This document shows, piece by piece, positions 5,248 through 6,124 of a stretch of 6,124 nt of DNA. The stretch's first letter is position 1; each line of letters starts with the position of its first letter. The translations under genes were made by a program, and so were the position numbers. Source of the DNA: Methanosarcinaceae archaeon. GTDB lineage: Archaea; Halobacteriota; Methanosarcinia; Methanosarcinales; Methanosarcinaceae. Where the stretch lies: positions 1 through 6,124 of the forward strand of contig JAUVET010000098.1 in assembly GCA_030594665.1 (NCBI GenBank), in the 5' to 3' direction. Below the pieces are notes generated by a model. It was given only the letters and a program-made list of their open reading frames with translations, did no database searches and had not been told where the DNA came from.

Positions 5248-5844
5248 TCAACTGCGCCGTTTTCCCATCAAAACAACAAGCTCCTCAAATGAACACTTCT
5301 CCCTGCCAACAATATCAACATCGAAACCCATCGCACCTATTTTTGAACTCACATCCTCGATACCGGTAAGTGAAGAAACAAGCAGCAATATAACCCCATC
5401 AGGTGCAAGATACTTACAAACCTCATCCAAAAAACGCTCAAGTGCAACGCGCCCATCCCTGCCGCCGTCAAAAGCGCAATTCAACCATCCCGGGACCTTT
5501 TCATCATCGGATGTCGGCAAATACGGCGGATTGAAAATGATCATATCAAAACAAGACTTTGTTTTCAATCCAACGAACATGTCAGTCCGTATCACCTCCT
5601 CAATGCCGTTCGACTTTGCACACTTTGCAGCATGCGGATTGATATCTGTGGCTGTGAGTTCCACATTGGCATTCGCAAGCAAAACAGAAGATACAAAACC
5701 GGTTCCTGTGCCAATCTCCAGAACACGCATGCTGGTCTGTGCATGATTTACGGCAGCATCAGCCAGCAAATACGAATCCTCTGCCGGATCATAAACCTCA
5801 TCTGCCAGCTTAATACATGCGCCTTTGTATTTGATCTCAACCAT
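5248..5844 (-). CDS. HemK2/Mtq2-type protein-(glutamine-N5) methyltransferase
   Basis: The protein has 198 residues and is a class I SAM methyltransferase. It shows VYDPAEDSYLL (18-27), typical of the HemK2/Mtq2 branch; the SAM motif VLEIGTGTG (41-49); TATDIN (64-69), where Asp67 should hold the SAM ribose; the catalytic NPPYLPT (105-111); and FDGGRDGR (125-132). Family knowledge: the NPPY class methylates the glutamine of the GGQ loop of release factors, here archaeal aRF1, often with a Trm112-like partner, which is not in the window. The protein lacks the N-terminal helical domain of bacterial PrmC, as expected for the archaeal/eukaryotic branch. Other substrates, such as lysines, are known for the eukaryotic relative. 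ATG at 5842-5844 has no Shine-Dalgarno but a TATA box at a suitable distance. It is a single gene, convergent with the region to its left. Confidence 0.92.
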   Translation of the reverse strand: MVEIKYKGACIKLADEVYDPAEDSYLLADAAVNHAQTSMRVLEIGTGTGFVSSVLLANANVELTATDINPHAAKCAKSNGIEEVIRTDMFVGLKTKSCFDMIIFNPPYLPTSDDEKVPGWLNCAFDGGRDGRVALERFLDEVCKYLAPDGVILLLVSSLTGIEDVSSKIGAMGFDVDIVGREKCSFEELVVLMGKRRS

Positions 5845-5870
5845 TGTATCTACGTCGCATAATTTTTTCT

Positions 5871-5880
5871 ATATTTATAA
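5871..5880 (-). promoter_or_regulatory. TATA box of the methyltransferase gene
   Basis: TTATAAATAT on the minus strand is centred about 31 bp upstream of the ATG, placing transcription start at roughly 5850, that is a leader of only a few bases. The structured repeat at 5893-6010 begins just 12 bp upstream. Confidence 0.55.
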
Positions 5881-5892
5881 TGTATGGTAAAA

Positions 5893-6010
5893 ATTCACCG
5901 CAGAGGGCGCAGAGTACGCAGAGAAAAATAAGGACTCTCTGCGCCCTGCACGCCCCACAGGCGTAGCAGGCACTCAACTCCGTAGGAGGTGAGTGTCCTC
6001 TGCGGTGAAT
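5893..6010. repeat. Structured repeat: 14-bp outer stem enclosing three hairpins
   Basis: The outer arms ATTCACCGCAGAGG (5893-5906) and CCTCTGCGGTGAAT (5997-6010) are perfect complements. Inside are three hairpins. In the first, CGCAGAGA (5917-5924) pairs with TCTCTGCG (5936-5943). In the second, CCTGCACGCC (5945-5954) pairs with GGCGT-A-GCAGG (5960-5970). In the third, CACTCA-A-CTCC (5971-5981) pairs with GGAG-G-TGAGTG (5985-5995) around a 3-nt loop. A T-tract follows (TATTTTTTTG). The outer and first inner parts match the hairpin at 4912-4988; the other two hairpins look like an insertion into it. Confidence 0.8.
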
Positions 6011-6070
6011 ATTTTTTTGTACCACGATCCATTTATCCAGAATAAATTAAAAAGTCTCTAGAAAATCAGT

Positions 6071-6085
6071 GTTCTCTGCGGTTTT
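6071..6085. repeat. Single arm of the CCGCAGAG repeat
   Basis: GTTCTCTGCGGTTTT matches the right-hand arm of the two CTCTGCGG hairpins. No left-hand partner is seen between 6011 and 6070. It may be a remnant, or its partner may lie beyond the window end only if the copy is in the opposite orientation. Confidence 0.45.
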
Positions 6086-6124
6086 GTATTATATTTCATT
6101 GAAATTTGCATGATATCAGTCAAC

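Noticed and set aside
5204..5746. 180-codon open frame on the plus strand
   Set aside because: It is opposite the methyltransferase gene, which has all motifs of its family; this frame is low-complexity Ser/Thr-rich shadow sequence.
5837..6025. 62-codon open frame on the minus strand through the structured repeat
   Set aside because: It consists entirely of the stem sequences, with cysteine-rich content that comes from the repeat units (LCVLCALCGE).

Overview
The window looks archaeal. The best fit is a Euryarchaeote of the Methanosarcinales/ANME type with a moderate-to-low GC genome. The reasons are a 2-amino-3,7-dideoxy-D-threo-hept-6-ulosonate (ADH) synthase close to methanogen versions, an ACT-domain regulator of the type found in Methanosarcinales, an archaeal wHTH regulator, a HemK2/Mtq2-type release-factor methyltransferase, TATA-box promoters including one placed for a leaderless mRNA, and a membrane-anchored cytochrome with 15-16 haem sites. 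The cytochrome points to a cytochrome-rich lineage (ANME-2 or relatives, or alkane oxidisers). The exact lineage cannot be fixed from the sequence.

Layout. 1-528 (+) is the C-terminal part of a DUF4139 protein, closed by a strong hairpin-plus-T terminator. 620-1102 (-) is a convergent small wHTH regulator whose family-like N-terminus has no normal in-frame start codon, although a perfect Shine-Dalgarno sits in front of it. Three helically phased TRRTAACAC repeats lie upstream of it. 1566-2357 (+) is ADH synthase, complete and with its catalytic residues. 2358-2940 has no convincing gene: it holds a terminator, a composite inverted-repeat element and the cytochrome leader. 2941-4065 (+) is the multihaem cytochrome: one membrane anchor, a NapC/NrfH-like haem spacing at the N-terminus, then an exact 76-residue haem module repeated. 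4222-4725 (+) is the ACT regulator. 4726-5247 is again gene-free and carries a second composite repeat. 5248-5844 (-) is the methyltransferase. 5893-6010 is a third, larger structured repeat.

How the parts relate. The genes are mostly single transcription units, each with its own promoter or terminator, and no multi-gene operon is visible. The most suggestive link is an identical 10-mer (GTAACACGAT) in the repeat cluster upstream of the wHTH regulator and just upstream of the probable TATA box of the cytochrome gene, so the regulator might control both. ADH synthase (aromatic amino acid precursors) and the ACT regulator (amino acid sensing) fit a loose metabolic theme but are separated by the cytochrome.

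The most unusual parts are the regulator start, the NapC-like plus repeated-module cytochrome with a CX3CH site in register, and the intergenic repeat families, in which hairpins built from about 10-nt units sit inside a second, distinct pair of inverted ends.
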